Below are positions 35,784 through 44,015 of a DNA stretch of 64,000 nucleotides, in pieces (the first letter of the stretch is position 1; each line of letters starts with the position of its first letter). The stretch is from Subtercola boreus (lineage in GTDB: Bacteria > Actinomycetota > Actinomycetes > Actinomycetales > Microbacteriaceae). The DNA lies in assembly GCF_003399625.1 (NCBI RefSeq), contig NZ_NBXA01000021.1, positions 186,001 through 250,000 of the forward strand, written 5' to 3'. The translations under genes and the position numbers were made by a program. The notes under the pieces are model-generated. The model had not been told where the DNA came from, made no database searches, and saw only the letters and a program-made list of their open reading frames with translations.

Positions 35784-37871
35784 TTGGCATCGTCCGATTA
35801 CTCGGCCAGGCACCTGTCGGTACTGGAGGGTCTCGAGGCGGTGCGGAAACGCCCCGGAATGTACATCGGCTCGACCGGACCCAAGGGTCTGATGCACTGC
35901 CTGTGGGAGATCATCGACAACTCAGTCGACGAGGCGCTCGGCGGCCACGGCAACGAGATCTCCATCACCCTCCACGCCGACAACAGCGTGGAGGTGCGTG
36001 ACCGGGCCCGCGGCATCCCGGTCGACATCGAGCCCCGCACGGGCCTCAGCGGTGTCGAAGTGGTGTTCACGAAGCTCCACGCCGGCGGAAAGTTCGGGTC
36101 GGGATCGTACGCCGCATCCGGAGGCCTGCACGGCGTGGGCGCCTCGGTGGTGAACGCGCTGAGCGAGCGGCTCGACGTGGAAGTGGATCGCGACGGCAAG
36201 ACGTTCGCGATGTCCTTCCATCGAGGCGAGCCGGGCAACTTCGCCGACGCCGATCCGGCGACTCCCTCTCCGCGTTCTCCCTTCACACCCTTCGAGAACC
36301 AGAGCGAGCTGCGGGTGGTGGGCAAGGTGAAGCGCGGTGTCACAGGCACGCGCATCCGGTACTGGGCCGACCCCCAGATCTTCACCGAATCGACAGAGTT
36401 CCAGACCTCGGAGCTCATCGACCGGGCCCGGCAGACGGCCTTCCTGGTGTCGGGCCTGGCTCTCGACATCACCGACAACCGCGGCGAAGTGCCCCTCCAC
36501 GAGTCGTTCAAGTACGACGGTGGCTTGGCCGAGTTCGTCGACTTCCTGGCTCCGGATGCCCCGCTGACCGACACCTGGCGTCTCGAAGGGGCCGGCACCT
36601 TCACCGAGACCGTGCCGGTGCTGAGCGACGCCGGGGCGATGGTGCCCACCGAACTCACGCGCGACTGCGCGGTGGACATCGCCCTCCGCTGGGGAACCGG
36701 CTACGAGACCGAACTCAAGACCTTCGTCAACATCATCTCCACGCCGAAGGGCGGCACGCACCTCGCCGGATTCGAGGCGGGGCTGCTGCGCTTTCTCCGC
36801 AAGACCGTCGAGGACAATGCGCGTCGGCTGAAGGTCGGCAACGACAAGCTCGACAAGGAGGACGTGCTCGCCGGGCTCACCGCGGTGCTCACCGTGCGCC
36901 TGCCCGAGCCGCAGTTCGAGGGGCAGACGAAGGAAATCCTCGGCACGCCCGCTGTGCGGGCGATCGTCACCTCTGTGGTGACCAGGACGCTCACCGAACG
37001 GTTCTCTTCGACGAAGCGCGACGACAAGACGCAGACCGCCCTGGTGCTCGACAAGGTCGTCGCCGAGATGAAGTCGCGCATCTCCGCCCGGGCCCACAAG
37101 GAGACACAGCGCCGCAAGAACGCGCTCGAGAGCTCGTCTCTCCCCGCCAAACTGGTCGACTGCCGCTCGAGCGACGTGACGGGCAGCGAACTGTTCATCG
37201 TGGAGGGCGACTCCGCCCTCGGTACGGCCAAGCAGGCCCGCAACAGCGAATTCCAGGCGCTGCTGCCGATCCGGGGCAAGATCCTGAACGTCCAGAAGGC
37301 CTCCGTGAGCGACATGCTCTCGAACGCCGAGTGCGCCTCGATGATCCAGGTGATCGGCGCAGGATCCGGCCGCACGTTCGACCTCTCTGCCGCGCGCTAC
37401 GGCAAGATCATCCTGATGAGCGACGCGGATGTCGACGGAGCGCACATCCGCACCCTGCTGCTGACCCTGTTCTTCCGGTACATGCGGCCGATGATCGACG
37501 CCGGACGCGTGTTCGCCGCGGTACCGCCGCTGCATCGTGTGGTCGTGATGAACCCCGGAACCAAGCCGAACGAGACGATCTACACGTATTCCGAGGCTGA
37601 ACTGAACGGCGTGCTGGCGGGCTTGAAGAAGACGAACAAGAAGTACCAGGACCCCATCCAGCGCTATAAAGGCCTCGGCGAGATGGACGCCGACCAGCTC
37701 GCGCTCACCACGATGGACAAGGCGCACCGCATGCTCCGCCGGGTGCGGGTGGATGATGCCGCCGCCGCCGAGCGTACCTTCGAGCTGCTCATGGGCGACG
37801 ACGTGGCCCCCCGCAAGGAGTTCATCATCGCGGGCAGCGACACCATGTCGAAGGACCGCATCGACACGTAG
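35784..37871 (+). CDS. parE: DNA topoisomerase IV / gyrase-type subunit B
   Basis: GHKL ATPase subunit, 695 residues. The N-terminal region has RPGMYIGSTGPKGLMH, the ATP site EIIDNSVDEAL and GGLHGVGASVVNAL. The Toprim domain has LFIVEGDSALGTAKQARN and MSDADVDGAHIRTLLLT, and the C-terminal end contains QRYKGLGEMDADQL. TTG 35784 is selected because AGGAG (35774-35778) precedes it by five bases; the next in-frame start, TTG 35745, lacks such a site. It pairs with the subunit A encoded upstream. Confidence 0.9.
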   Translation: MASSDYSARHLSVLEGLEAVRKRPGMYIGSTGPKGLMHCLWEIIDNSVDEALGGHGNEISITLHADNSVEVRDRARGIPVDIEPRTGLSGVEVVFTKLHAGGKFGSGSYAASGGLHGVGASVVNALSERLDVEVDRDGKTFAMSFHRGEPGNFADADPATPSPRSPFTPFENQSELRVVGKVKRGVTGTRIRYWADPQIFTESTEFQTSELIDRARQTAFLVSGLALDITDNRGEVPLHESFKYDGGLAEFVDFLAPDAPLTDTWRLEGAGTFTETVPVLSDAGAMVPTELTRDCAVDIALRWGTGYETELKTFVNIISTPKGGTHLAGFEAGLLRFLRKTVEDNARRLKVGNDKLDKEDVLAGLTAVLTVRLPEPQFEGQTKEILGTPAVRAIVTSVVTRTLTERFSSTKRDDKTQTALVLDKVVAEMKSRISARAHKETQRRKNALESSSLPAKLVDCRSSDVTGSELFIVEGDSALGTAKQARNSEFQALLPIRGKILNVQKASVSDMLSNAECASMIQVIGAGSGRTFDLSAARYGKIILMSDADVDGAHIRTLLLTLFFRYMRPMIDAGRVFAAVPPLHRVVVMNPGTKPNETIYTYSEAELNGVLAGLKKTNKKYQDPIQRYKGLGEMDADQLALTTMDKAHRMLRRVRVDDAAAAERTFELLMGDDVAPRKEFIIAGSDTMSKDRIDT

Positions 37872-37878
37872 TAGCCCC

Positions 37879-37937
37879 TCGACTCGGGAGTTCCCGTCGC
37901 TTCGCTCGCGTCAGAACGACTGGGACTCCCGACTCGA
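37879..37937. repeat. Imperfect inverted repeat after parE
   Basis: The arms TCGACTCGGGAGTTCCC (37879-37895) and GGGACTCCCGACTCGA (37922-37937) pair along almost their whole length, with one bulge and one mismatch, around a 26-base loop. A second small perfect hairpin lies at 37970-37986. They fill the 128-base gap between the convergent parE and gatD genes and can terminate both; no T-tract is present. Confidence 0.6.
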
Positions 37938-37999
37938 CGAACAGGCGAGGCGTGCCGCGCTGGGAGCGAGCGGCCGTTCAGGCCGCCCGCCGCGCTCAC

Positions 38000-38815
38000 C
38001 TATTCGCTGAGGGGGGCCGCGGCGATGGTGTCGCGCGCCTTGGATGCGCGGCGGTCGATCTCGGCGAGCGAGGGCGGCGCGGCGGGCAGGGTCTCGCCGC
38101 GACGCGCCAGCGCCGCCGTGAGCAGCCAGTCCGCGAGGGCGGGGTTGTTCGCAAGAACCGGGCCGTGCAGGTGGGTTCCCACCAGGTTGCCGACCCAGTA
38201 CCCCTCGACCCGATCATCTGGTGCCACCCGCACGGTGCCCTCGGCCGTCGCACCCGAGGCCGCGACGGCTGCGGCACCCGCAGAGGCTCCCGGCCCTGTC
38301 GCCGCGACGTTGCCCCGGCCGTAGACGACGTGGCCGATCGGCGCCGCGTCCCGGATGTCGACGTACGATCCACGGTTCTCGAACCCGACGAGCGTGCCGA
38401 GCACAGGCGACGAGACGACGAAGTCGCCCACCACGCGCTCTCCCGCGACCGTGGTCGTGACCGGGTAGACCCCGGCACCGGCGAGCACCGTACCGTCGGC
38501 GAGCGTCACCGTCTCACCGAGCAGCTGGAAGCCGGCGCCGACCGCGAGGAAGGGCACATCGTGGGCGGCCAGCGCGCGAAGCGGAGGCGCGACCACGCTC
38601 AGGTACGGGTGCGTCTGGAGTTGTGCCGAGACGGGGCCGCTTCCGATGAACACCAGGTCCACCGCAGCGGGCAGAGAATCGCCGTCTTCGTAGCGCTTCA
38701 CGTTCACGCTGAGACCGCGGGCCTCGGCACGGTGGACGAGGATGTCGACGTTGCCGTTCTCCCCGTTCATCCCGAGGGTGCGCGGGAACAGATGCAGGAT
38801 ATTCAGATCCGTCAT
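38000..38815 (-). CDS. gatD: GatD-like glutamine amidotransferase subunit lacking the catalytic cysteine
   Basis: A 271-residue protein of the GatD/CobB-CobQ class I amidotransferase fold. Family GatD hydrolyses glutamine and passes ammonia to MurT, which amidates the alpha-carboxyl of D-Glu in lipid II. The N terminus (LHLFPRTLGMNGENGNVDIL), GFENRGSYVDI and the histidine block GTHLHGPVLANNPALADWLL fit GatD. The nucleophile elbow, normally C-x-G-x-Q, reads VGAGFQLLG, placing Gly93 where Cys should be (codon GGC). The whole protein has no cysteine. It cannot be a normal glutaminase unless another residue substitutes. Its start overlaps the murT stop by four bases. See findings for the proposed new role. 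Confidence 0.85.
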   Translation of the reverse strand: MTDLNILHLFPRTLGMNGENGNVDILVHRAEARGLSVNVKRYEDGDSLPAAVDLVFIGSGPVSAQLQTHPYLSVVAPPLRALAAHDVPFLAVGAGFQLLGETVTLADGTVLAGAGVYPVTTTVAGERVVGDFVVSSPVLGTLVGFENRGSYVDIRDAAPIGHVVYGRGNVAATGPGASAGAAAVAASGATAEGTVRVAPDDRVEGYWVGNLVGTHLHGPVLANNPALADWLLTAALARRGETLPAAPPSLAEIDRRASKARDTIAAAPLSE

Positions 38816-40095
38816 GCCTGCCCACCGCCTTCCAGCTCCTTGAAGCCGAGGATCTTGCGGATCCCCATCATCTGTTCGTAGTTCAGGATCATCGTCTTCC
38901 GGCCGCTCGCGGGGCGCGGCAACGCGAGGAACTGCTTCACGGCCGCGCGCACATCGAGATCGACCGTTCCGACCGGGATGCCGGCATACCCGAGGCGCAC
39001 CGCGAACTGCCAGGCCTTCGACCCCGTGATCACGTCGACATGCGACAGGCTCGACAGGTCGATGTCGTAGATCCACGACGGATCGGGGGTGCCCTCGTCG
39101 ATCGCCATGAAGACCTGCTCAGGCTGGGTCTCGAGCGAGTCGAGGTTCAGCTGGAGGCTGGCGGGGTTCTTCATCATGATGATCTCGATGCTCTCGCCGT
39201 CGACCTCCAGGAGCTCGCCGCGACCGTAGACCGTCGTGAGCCCGCCGAGGGCCGAGGTGACCTTCTCGGCACGGAAGTCGGCACCGAGCACGGAGCGGGC
39301 CGTGGCGGCTGCGCCCGCGGCATCCAGAGCGTAGTGCAGGCCACGCGCGGGGAGCCGCACGTCGATCTGCTGACCGTCGATGCTGAGGGTCGCACTCGAG
39401 TCGCCGAGCGCGGTGACGGTCACGGCGGCTTCGCGCGTACCGGCGGCCGCGTGGGCGTCGCCGAAACGATCGGCGGAGGCCACGCCATGGACCGCTCCGG
39501 AGATGAGCTCGGCAGAGGCACCGAAGAAGGCGACGTCCCTGCTGCCCGGAATGCGCTTGTCCATGTCGACGAGATGGTTGTCGTCACGGTTCAGGATGAG
39601 CGAGGTGGTGGCCGTCATGGCGACCTGTTCGAGCATCCGCACGACCCGGTCGGGCTCGTGGTAGCGGTTCAACTGGTCGATCTGGATGTTCAGCAGCAGC
39701 ACAGTGCGCGGCTTCAGCAGCTTCGCAAGTTTTGGCCCATACCCCTCGTCGACTTCGAGGATCGCGATGTCGGCGTCGAGGCGCCCGTTCAGAGCCACCT
39801 GCGAGAGTACAGACGAGGCGATGCCCTGCGGCAGGTTTCCGCCGGACGGGTTCGTGAACACCGTCAGGCCGTGCTCCCGGAGGATCGCCGCCAGCATGTT
39901 CGTGGTGGTCGACTTGCCGTTCGAGCCCGACACCGCGACGACTCCGCGCGGGATAGCAGCGATGGTGTCTTCGAGGAAGCGCGGCGCGATGCGGAGCGCG
40001 ACTGTACCGGGGATAGCAGATCCGCCGCCGCGCAGCCGTGCGGCAACCCGTACAGCGCGGCCGACTGCGACGGCCGCGCTGGTGCGAACTCCCAC
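38812..40095 (-). CDS. murT: MurT-like Mur ligase without zinc ribbon
   Basis: A 427-residue Mur-ligase-family protein with the MurT C-terminal domain (DUF1727). The P-loop is VAVSGSNGKSTTTNML, the Mg/ATP region is ILEVDEGYGPKLAKLL, and the C-terminal block is MMKNPASLQLNLDSL...DPSWIYDIDL. Characterised MurT proteins carry a Cys4 zinc ribbon in the middle domain; this one has no cysteine anywhere, and the corresponding part (around GAVHGVASADRFGDAHAAAG) looks unrelated. The usual DQLDRYGE block is DQLNRYHE. The start is GTG 40095, five bases after the sigA stop; the frame upstream to 40188 overlaps sigA and is rejected. It is probably co-transcribed with sigA and gatD. Confidence 0.85.
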   Translation of the reverse strand: MGVRTSAAVAVGRAVRVAARLRGGGSAIPGTVALRIAPRFLEDTIAAIPRGVVAVSGSNGKSTTTNMLAAILREHGLTVFTNPSGGNLPQGIASSVLSQVALNGRLDADIAILEVDEGYGPKLAKLLKPRTVLLLNIQIDQLNRYHEPDRVVRMLEQVAMTATTSLILNRDDNHLVDMDKRIPGSRDVAFFGASAELISGAVHGVASADRFGDAHAAAGTREAAVTVTALGDSSATLSIDGQQIDVRLPARGLHYALDAAGAAATARSVLGADFRAEKVTSALGGLTTVYGRGELLEVDGESIEIIMMKNPASLQLNLDSLETQPEQVFMAIDEGTPDPSWIYDIDLSSLSHVDVITGSKAWQFAVRLGYAGIPVGTVDLDVRAAVKQFLALPRPASGRKTMILNYEQMMGIRKILGFKELEGGGQA

Positions 40096-40099
40096 CGGT

Positions 40100-41413
40100 C
40101 TACTCGAGGTAGTCGCGCAGGGACTGCGACCGCGACGGGTGACGGAGCTTGGCCATGGTCTTCGACTCGATCTGGCGGATGCGCTCACGCGTCACACCGA
40201 ACGTGTCGCCGATCTGGTCGAGAGTCTTCGGCATGCCGTCCCCCAGGCCGAAGCGCATGCGGATGACGCCCGCTTCACGCTCGGACAGGGAGTCGAGCAG
40301 CGACTCGAGCTGCTTCTGCAGCATCGTGAAGCCCACGGCGTCGGCGGGGACGACCGCTTCGGTGTCCTCGATGAGGTCACCGAACTCGCTGTCGCCGTCT
40401 TCACCCAGAGGCGTGTGCAGCGAGATCGGCTCGCGGCCGTACTTCTGAACCTCGACGACCTTCTCGGGCGTCATGTCGAGCTCGCGGCTGAGCTCCTCGG
40501 GCGTGGGCTCGCGGCCCAGGTCCTGGAGCATCTGGCGCTGCACGCGGGCGAGCTTGTTGATGACCTCGACCATGTGCACCGGAATACGGATGGTGCGGGC
40601 CTGGTCGGCCATGGCGCGGGTGATGGCCTGGCGGATCCACCAGGTCGCATACGTCGAGAACTTGAAGCCCTTGGTGTAGTCGAACTTCTCGACGGCACGG
40701 ATGAGGCCCAGGTTTCCCTCCTGGATGAGGTCGAGGAACTGCATTCCGCGGCCGGTGTAGCGCTTGGCGAGCGAGACCACGAGACGGAGGTTGGCGCCGA
40801 GCAGGTGGCTCTTCGCTCGCTGTCCGTCTTTCGCGACCCACTGCAGCTCGCGCTTGGCGGACGGGCTGAGACCCTCGGAGTTCGCCAGCTTGTCTTCGGC
40901 GAACAGGCCCGCCTCGATGCGCATCGCGAGCTCGACCTCTTCGGCCGCGTTCAGCAGGGCGACCTTACCGATCTGCTTCAGGTAGTCCTTGACGGGGTCG
41001 GCCGTCGCGCCTGTGATGGCGCTCGAGTACACGGGCACGTCGTCGTCGTCGTCGACGAGCGACAGTACGAGCGCACCGGTCGGCAGGGCCTCGGTCGCCG
41101 CGCTCTTGGGGCTGTCGTCGTCGGAGTCGTCGTCGCCCGTTGCAGCGGCATCACCGTCGACGGCAGCCTCGCCCTCGGCTACGACCACAACGGCGTCGTC
41201 AGTGGCGTCAGTCTCGAGCTCGCCGGCGTCGACCGCATCCTCTTCTTCGGAGTCGGGATCGGACTTCGCCTTGCTGGCCGTCGCCCTGCCCTTGGCAGCT
41301 GTCTTCGTGGCTTTCGGAGCCGCCGTCTTGGCGGGGGTCTTGACTGCCGCCTTCGCGGCAGTGGAGGTCTTCGTGGCGGCGGCTTTTGCCGCAGGAGCCT
41401 TCGTGGTGGCCAT
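40100..41413 (-). CDS. rpoD: Primary sigma factor SigA/RpoD
   Basis: A 437-residue sigma-70 protein. The N-terminal 130 residues are Lys/Ala-rich and then strongly acidic ([26 protein letters not shown]). Region 1.2 starts [15 protein letters not shown]; region 2 has [20 protein letters not shown] and the -10-binding [18 protein letters not shown]. Region 3 follows, and region 4.2 ends [20 protein letters not shown]. Such a tail is typical of actinobacterial housekeeping sigma factors. ATG 41413 is chosen for AAAGGTG seven bases upstream; the longer ATG at 41422 has no such site. The upstream gap contains an inverted repeat at 41498-41522. Confidence 0.95.
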   Translation of the reverse strand: MATTKAPAAKAAATKTSTAAKAAVKTPAKTAAPKATKTAAKGRATASKAKSDPDSEEEDAVDAGELETDATDDAVVVVAEGEAAVDGDAAATGDDDSDDDSPKSAATEALPTGALVLSLVDDDDDVPVYSSAITGATADPVKDYLKQIGKVALLNAAEEVELAMRIEAGLFAEDKLANSEGLSPSAKRELQWVAKDGQRAKSHLLGANLRLVVSLAKRYTGRGMQFLDLIQEGNLGLIRAVEKFDYTKGFKFSTYATWWIRQAITRAMADQARTIRIPVHMVEVINKLARVQRQMLQDLGREPTPEELSRELDMTPEKVVEVQKYGREPISLHTPLGEDGDSEFGDLIEDTEAVVPADAVGFTMLQKQLESLLDSLSEREAGVIRMRFGLGDGMPKTLDQIGDTFGVTRERIRQIESKTMAKLRHPSRSQSLRDYLE

Positions 41414-41497
41414 ATGGATCACCTTTCACACGGGAAGAGGTTGCGATGGGACGTAAGAGATCTGCGCCCCCGCGCCACTGTCACCCAGAGTTGTTTT

Positions 41498-41522
41498 TTG
41501 ACATTACTAAGACCCATGTCAA
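41498..41522. promoter_or_regulatory. Inverted repeat upstream of sigA
   Basis: TTGACAT-N11-ATGTCAA, perfect 7+7 arms, 85 bases before the sigA start in a 218-base gap otherwise without features. The left arm also contains a TTGACA hexamer on each strand, so this could be part of a promoter or an operator. No matching -10 at 17 bases is evident. Confidence 0.4.
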
Positions 41523-41631
41523 GTGCTGGGACTCTGTGTGGCCGACATGCGGACCACCCCAACACAAGAACGGGTCTCTGTCTACAATTATTGCACGGAT
41601 TGCGAACCTTGGCTGACAGGTGGCGCTTTTG

Positions 41632-42945
41632 TCAAGTCCGCTTTCGGGCCCAGGCCGCAGAGAGTGCAACCCAGAGCGGCCCCACCGATATTCCCTCGTC
41701 TTCCTCCAGCTGCAGGCGGGCCCGCCGACGGGCGTTGAGGAGGAACAGCACTCCGATCCCGATGATGACGTACTGCACCGCGAACGCGATCCGGAAGGCG
41801 TTCACGTCGTAGAGATCCGCACTGAATCCCGCGGTGTGCAGGGCATCCAGGATGACTCCGATGAGAAAGAGCATCACGAAGCTCGCCGTGAACCCGCCGA
41901 CGTTCACCACGCCGTTCGCCGACCCGAGCGTGTGCGGCGGGTTGAAGGTGCGGGCGAAGTCGAACCCGATGAGGGATCCGGGCCCACCGGCCCCCATCGA
42001 CACGACGAGCACCACCATCAGCCAGAGCGGCGGGGCGACGGGCCAGAGGAGCACGGCCGTCCAGACGACAGCCAGCATCACCACGATCCCGATCACCAGG
42101 TTCGAGCGCCGCATCGGGAACCTTGCCGTCAGCACACCCAGGATCGGGCCCGACACCAGACCCACCAGCACGATCACGACGAGGAGGCCCGACGCCAGCC
42201 CGGGGCTGTAGCCGAGGGCCGACACCATGAAGGGGAAGCCCCAGAAGATCGTGAACACCGTGCCCGAGGACTGCGTGACGAAGTGCGACCAGAACCCGAG
42301 CTGCGTTCCGGGCCGGCGGAGAGTCGGGCCGAGCCGGGACAGCACGTCGCGAAGGGTCGGCTGGGTGCCGACCACGGCATCGGCCGGACGGTCGGCGAGC
42401 ACGATGACACCGAGGATGAACGCCAGCACACCGACGGCCGCCGCGGAAGCAAAGGCGGTCGTCCAGCCGGCGGCGTGCAGCACGATGGCGAACGGCACGG
42501 CCGAGAGGATCTGGCCGATCGCTCCGAGGTTACCCATCCACTGGGACAGCTGCGGCACGATCCGACCCGAGAACCACGAGTTCACCAGCCTGATGACCGA
42601 GATGAAGACAGCCGAGTCTCCTGCACCGACGAGGATCCGGCCGAGGATCGCCGTGCCGACGTCTGTCGAGAAGGCGAGGGTCAGCTGGCCGACAACCATC
42701 ACGGCGGTTCCCACCACGATCAGTGCTTTCGGTCCGACCCGGTCGATCAGGATGCCGTTCGGGATCTGGAGCGCCGCGTAGACGATCAGCTGCACGACGG
42801 CCAGGCTCGACAGGATCGCGGCCGACGTATCGAAGCGTTCAGCGGCGGAGACGCCCGCCACCCCGAGCGTGGTCCGCTGGAGCACCGCCGACACGTAGGC
42901 CAGGGCGGCGATCCCGAAGACGAACCACGACCGTTTTGAGTTCAC
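41632..42945 (-). CDS. MFS transporter
   Basis: A 437-residue major facilitator protein with about twelve membrane segments. The start SWFVFGIAALAYVSAVLQRTT and the loop 2-3 motif GILIDRVGPKALI are typical of the sugar-phosphate/anion:cation or nitrate-type MFS branch. The central loop contains RPADAVVGTQPTLRDVLSRL and the C-terminal tail is basic (LNARRRARLQLEEDE). Substrate cannot be inferred. GTG 42945 has no Shine-Dalgarno site but has TAAACT six bases upstream, so it is probably leaderless. No partner gene suggests a cargo. Confidence 0.85.
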   Translation of the reverse strand: MNSKRSWFVFGIAALAYVSAVLQRTTLGVAGVSAAERFDTSAAILSSLAVVQLIVYAALQIPNGILIDRVGPKALIVVGTAVMVVGQLTLAFSTDVGTAILGRILVGAGDSAVFISVIRLVNSWFSGRIVPQLSQWMGNLGAIGQILSAVPFAIVLHAAGWTTAFASAAAVGVLAFILGVIVLADRPADAVVGTQPTLRDVLSRLGPTLRRPGTQLGFWSHFVTQSSGTVFTIFWGFPFMVSALGYSPGLASGLLVVIVLVGLVSGPILGVLTARFPMRRSNLVIGIVVMLAVVWTAVLLWPVAPPLWLMVVLVVSMGAGGPGSLIGFDFARTFNPPHTLGSANGVVNVGGFTASFVMLFLIGVILDALHTAGFSADLYDVNAFRIAFAVQYVIIGIGVLFLLNARRRARLQLEEDEGISVGPLWVALSAAWARKRT

Positions 42946-42951
42946 CGGTCA

Positions 42952-42957
42952 AGTTTA
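42952..42957 (-). promoter_or_regulatory. -10 box for leaderless MFS gene
   Basis: TAAACT on the minus strand, six bases before the GTG at 42945; no ribosome-binding site is present. Confidence 0.5.
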
Positions 42958-42975
42958 CCGATGGTGAGAGGTGCC

Positions 42976-43911
42976 CTACAGTCCGCCGAAACCGGGTCCC
43001 GAGTCGTCACCGCGGCGTTTGATCGCCAGGAAGTTCTCGAGTTCCGCTGCGATCTCGTCGGCGGAGGGAAGCTCGCCGTCTTCGTCGGTCAGCGGCGAAC
43101 GCACGCCGGCATTCTGCATGTAGCTGTCGTGTCGTTCCTCGAGCGTGCCGACCAGCTTCTCGAGTTCGGCGTTCGCCTTCACCTGCTGGTCGATCTTCGT
43201 GAGGAACTCACGCCCCTCTTCCCGCAGCCTGTCGGTCGGGAAGATGAGCCCGGTCGCCGCGCTGATGCTCTCGAGAGACGAGACCGCAGCGAGGGGGTAC
43301 TCGGTGTCGGCGAGGTAGTGCGGGATGAGCAGCACGAATCCTGCCACCGGGTGTCCCAGCTGCTGCAGCCGGTACTCGGCCAGGTGCAGCACGTTCGCCG
43401 GAACCTGGGTGTGCGGCCGCCACACCGACAGGGCATCGGTCAGTTCGACCCGGTTGCCGCTCACCGTCACTCCGATGGCTCGGGTGTGCGGCACGGGCAT
43501 CGGGATCGCGTGCACCCAGGTCGTGGTCTTCGCCTGGAACCGGTCGACCAGGTGCACGATCGCCGCGGTGAACTGCTCCCAGCGGAAGTCGGGCTCGAAT
43601 CCGTTCAGGAAGAGGAACTGCTGGCCCAGCTCGTCGCTGACGAGATAGAGCCGGAGGGTCTGCGGCTGGTAGTCGCTCAGGTGGTCCTGGTCGAAGTCCA
43701 CGATGGGCCGGCGGGCACGGTAGTCCAGCAGGATGTCGGGGTCGAACTCGGCGACCACGCGGTTGTTCAGGGTGTCGAGCACGTAGTCGCCGAACTGGCT
43801 CACCGCGGCCCCCGCGTCGGTGAAACCGGTCAGCGCGGCCACGAGTGGCAACCCCTCTGGAATCAGGTCGACCTCGTCTGCCAGCTCGAACAACTCAGTC
43901 GGATCCTTCAT
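42976..43911 (-). CDS. PAC2-family protein
   Basis: A 311-residue member of the PAC2 (proteasome assembly chaperone 2-like, DUF75) family. Typical blocks are LVAALTGFTDAGAAVSQFGDYV near the N terminus and GHPVAGFVLLIPHYLADTEYP in the middle. The C-terminal third is helical and charged (EKLVGTLEERHDSYMQ). Bacterial PAC2 proteins occur widely in actinobacteria, and their role is not settled; a link with the proteasome is only by name, and no proteasome gene is seen here. ATG 43911 follows TAGAGT by six bases, indicating a leaderless mRNA. Confidence 0.87.
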   Translation of the reverse strand: MKDPTELFELADEVDLIPEGLPLVAALTGFTDAGAAVSQFGDYVLDTLNNRVVAEFDPDILLDYRARRPIVDFDQDHLSDYQPQTLRLYLVSDELGQQFLFLNGFEPDFRWEQFTAAIVHLVDRFQAKTTTWVHAIPMPVPHTRAIGVTVSGNRVELTDALSVWRPHTQVPANVLHLAEYRLQQLGHPVAGFVLLIPHYLADTEYPLAAVSSLESISAATGLIFPTDRLREEGREFLTKIDQQVKANAELEKLVGTLEERHDSYMQNAGVRSPLTDEDGELPSADEIAAELENFLAIKRRGDDSGPGFGGL

Positions 43912-43917
43912 GTACCC

Positions 43918-43923
43918 ACTCTA
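43918..43923 (-). promoter_or_regulatory. -10 box for leaderless PAC2 gene
   Basis: TAGAGT on the minus strand, separated by six bases from the ATG at 43911. Confidence 0.5.
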
Positions 43924-44002
43924 ATCCGGTCACCGCCCGGCACCCGCTGGGAACGGTCCGCCCGTGGCGAACGCAGGCGCCGTGGTGACACATCGGCGTA
44001 GA

Positions 44003-44008
44003 TAGGGT
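44003..44008 (+). promoter_or_regulatory. -10 box for leaderless pepA
   Basis: TAGGGT lies seven bases before the pepA ATG at 44016, with no Shine-Dalgarno sequence in between. Confidence 0.5.
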
Positions 44009-44015
44009 TAAGCGC

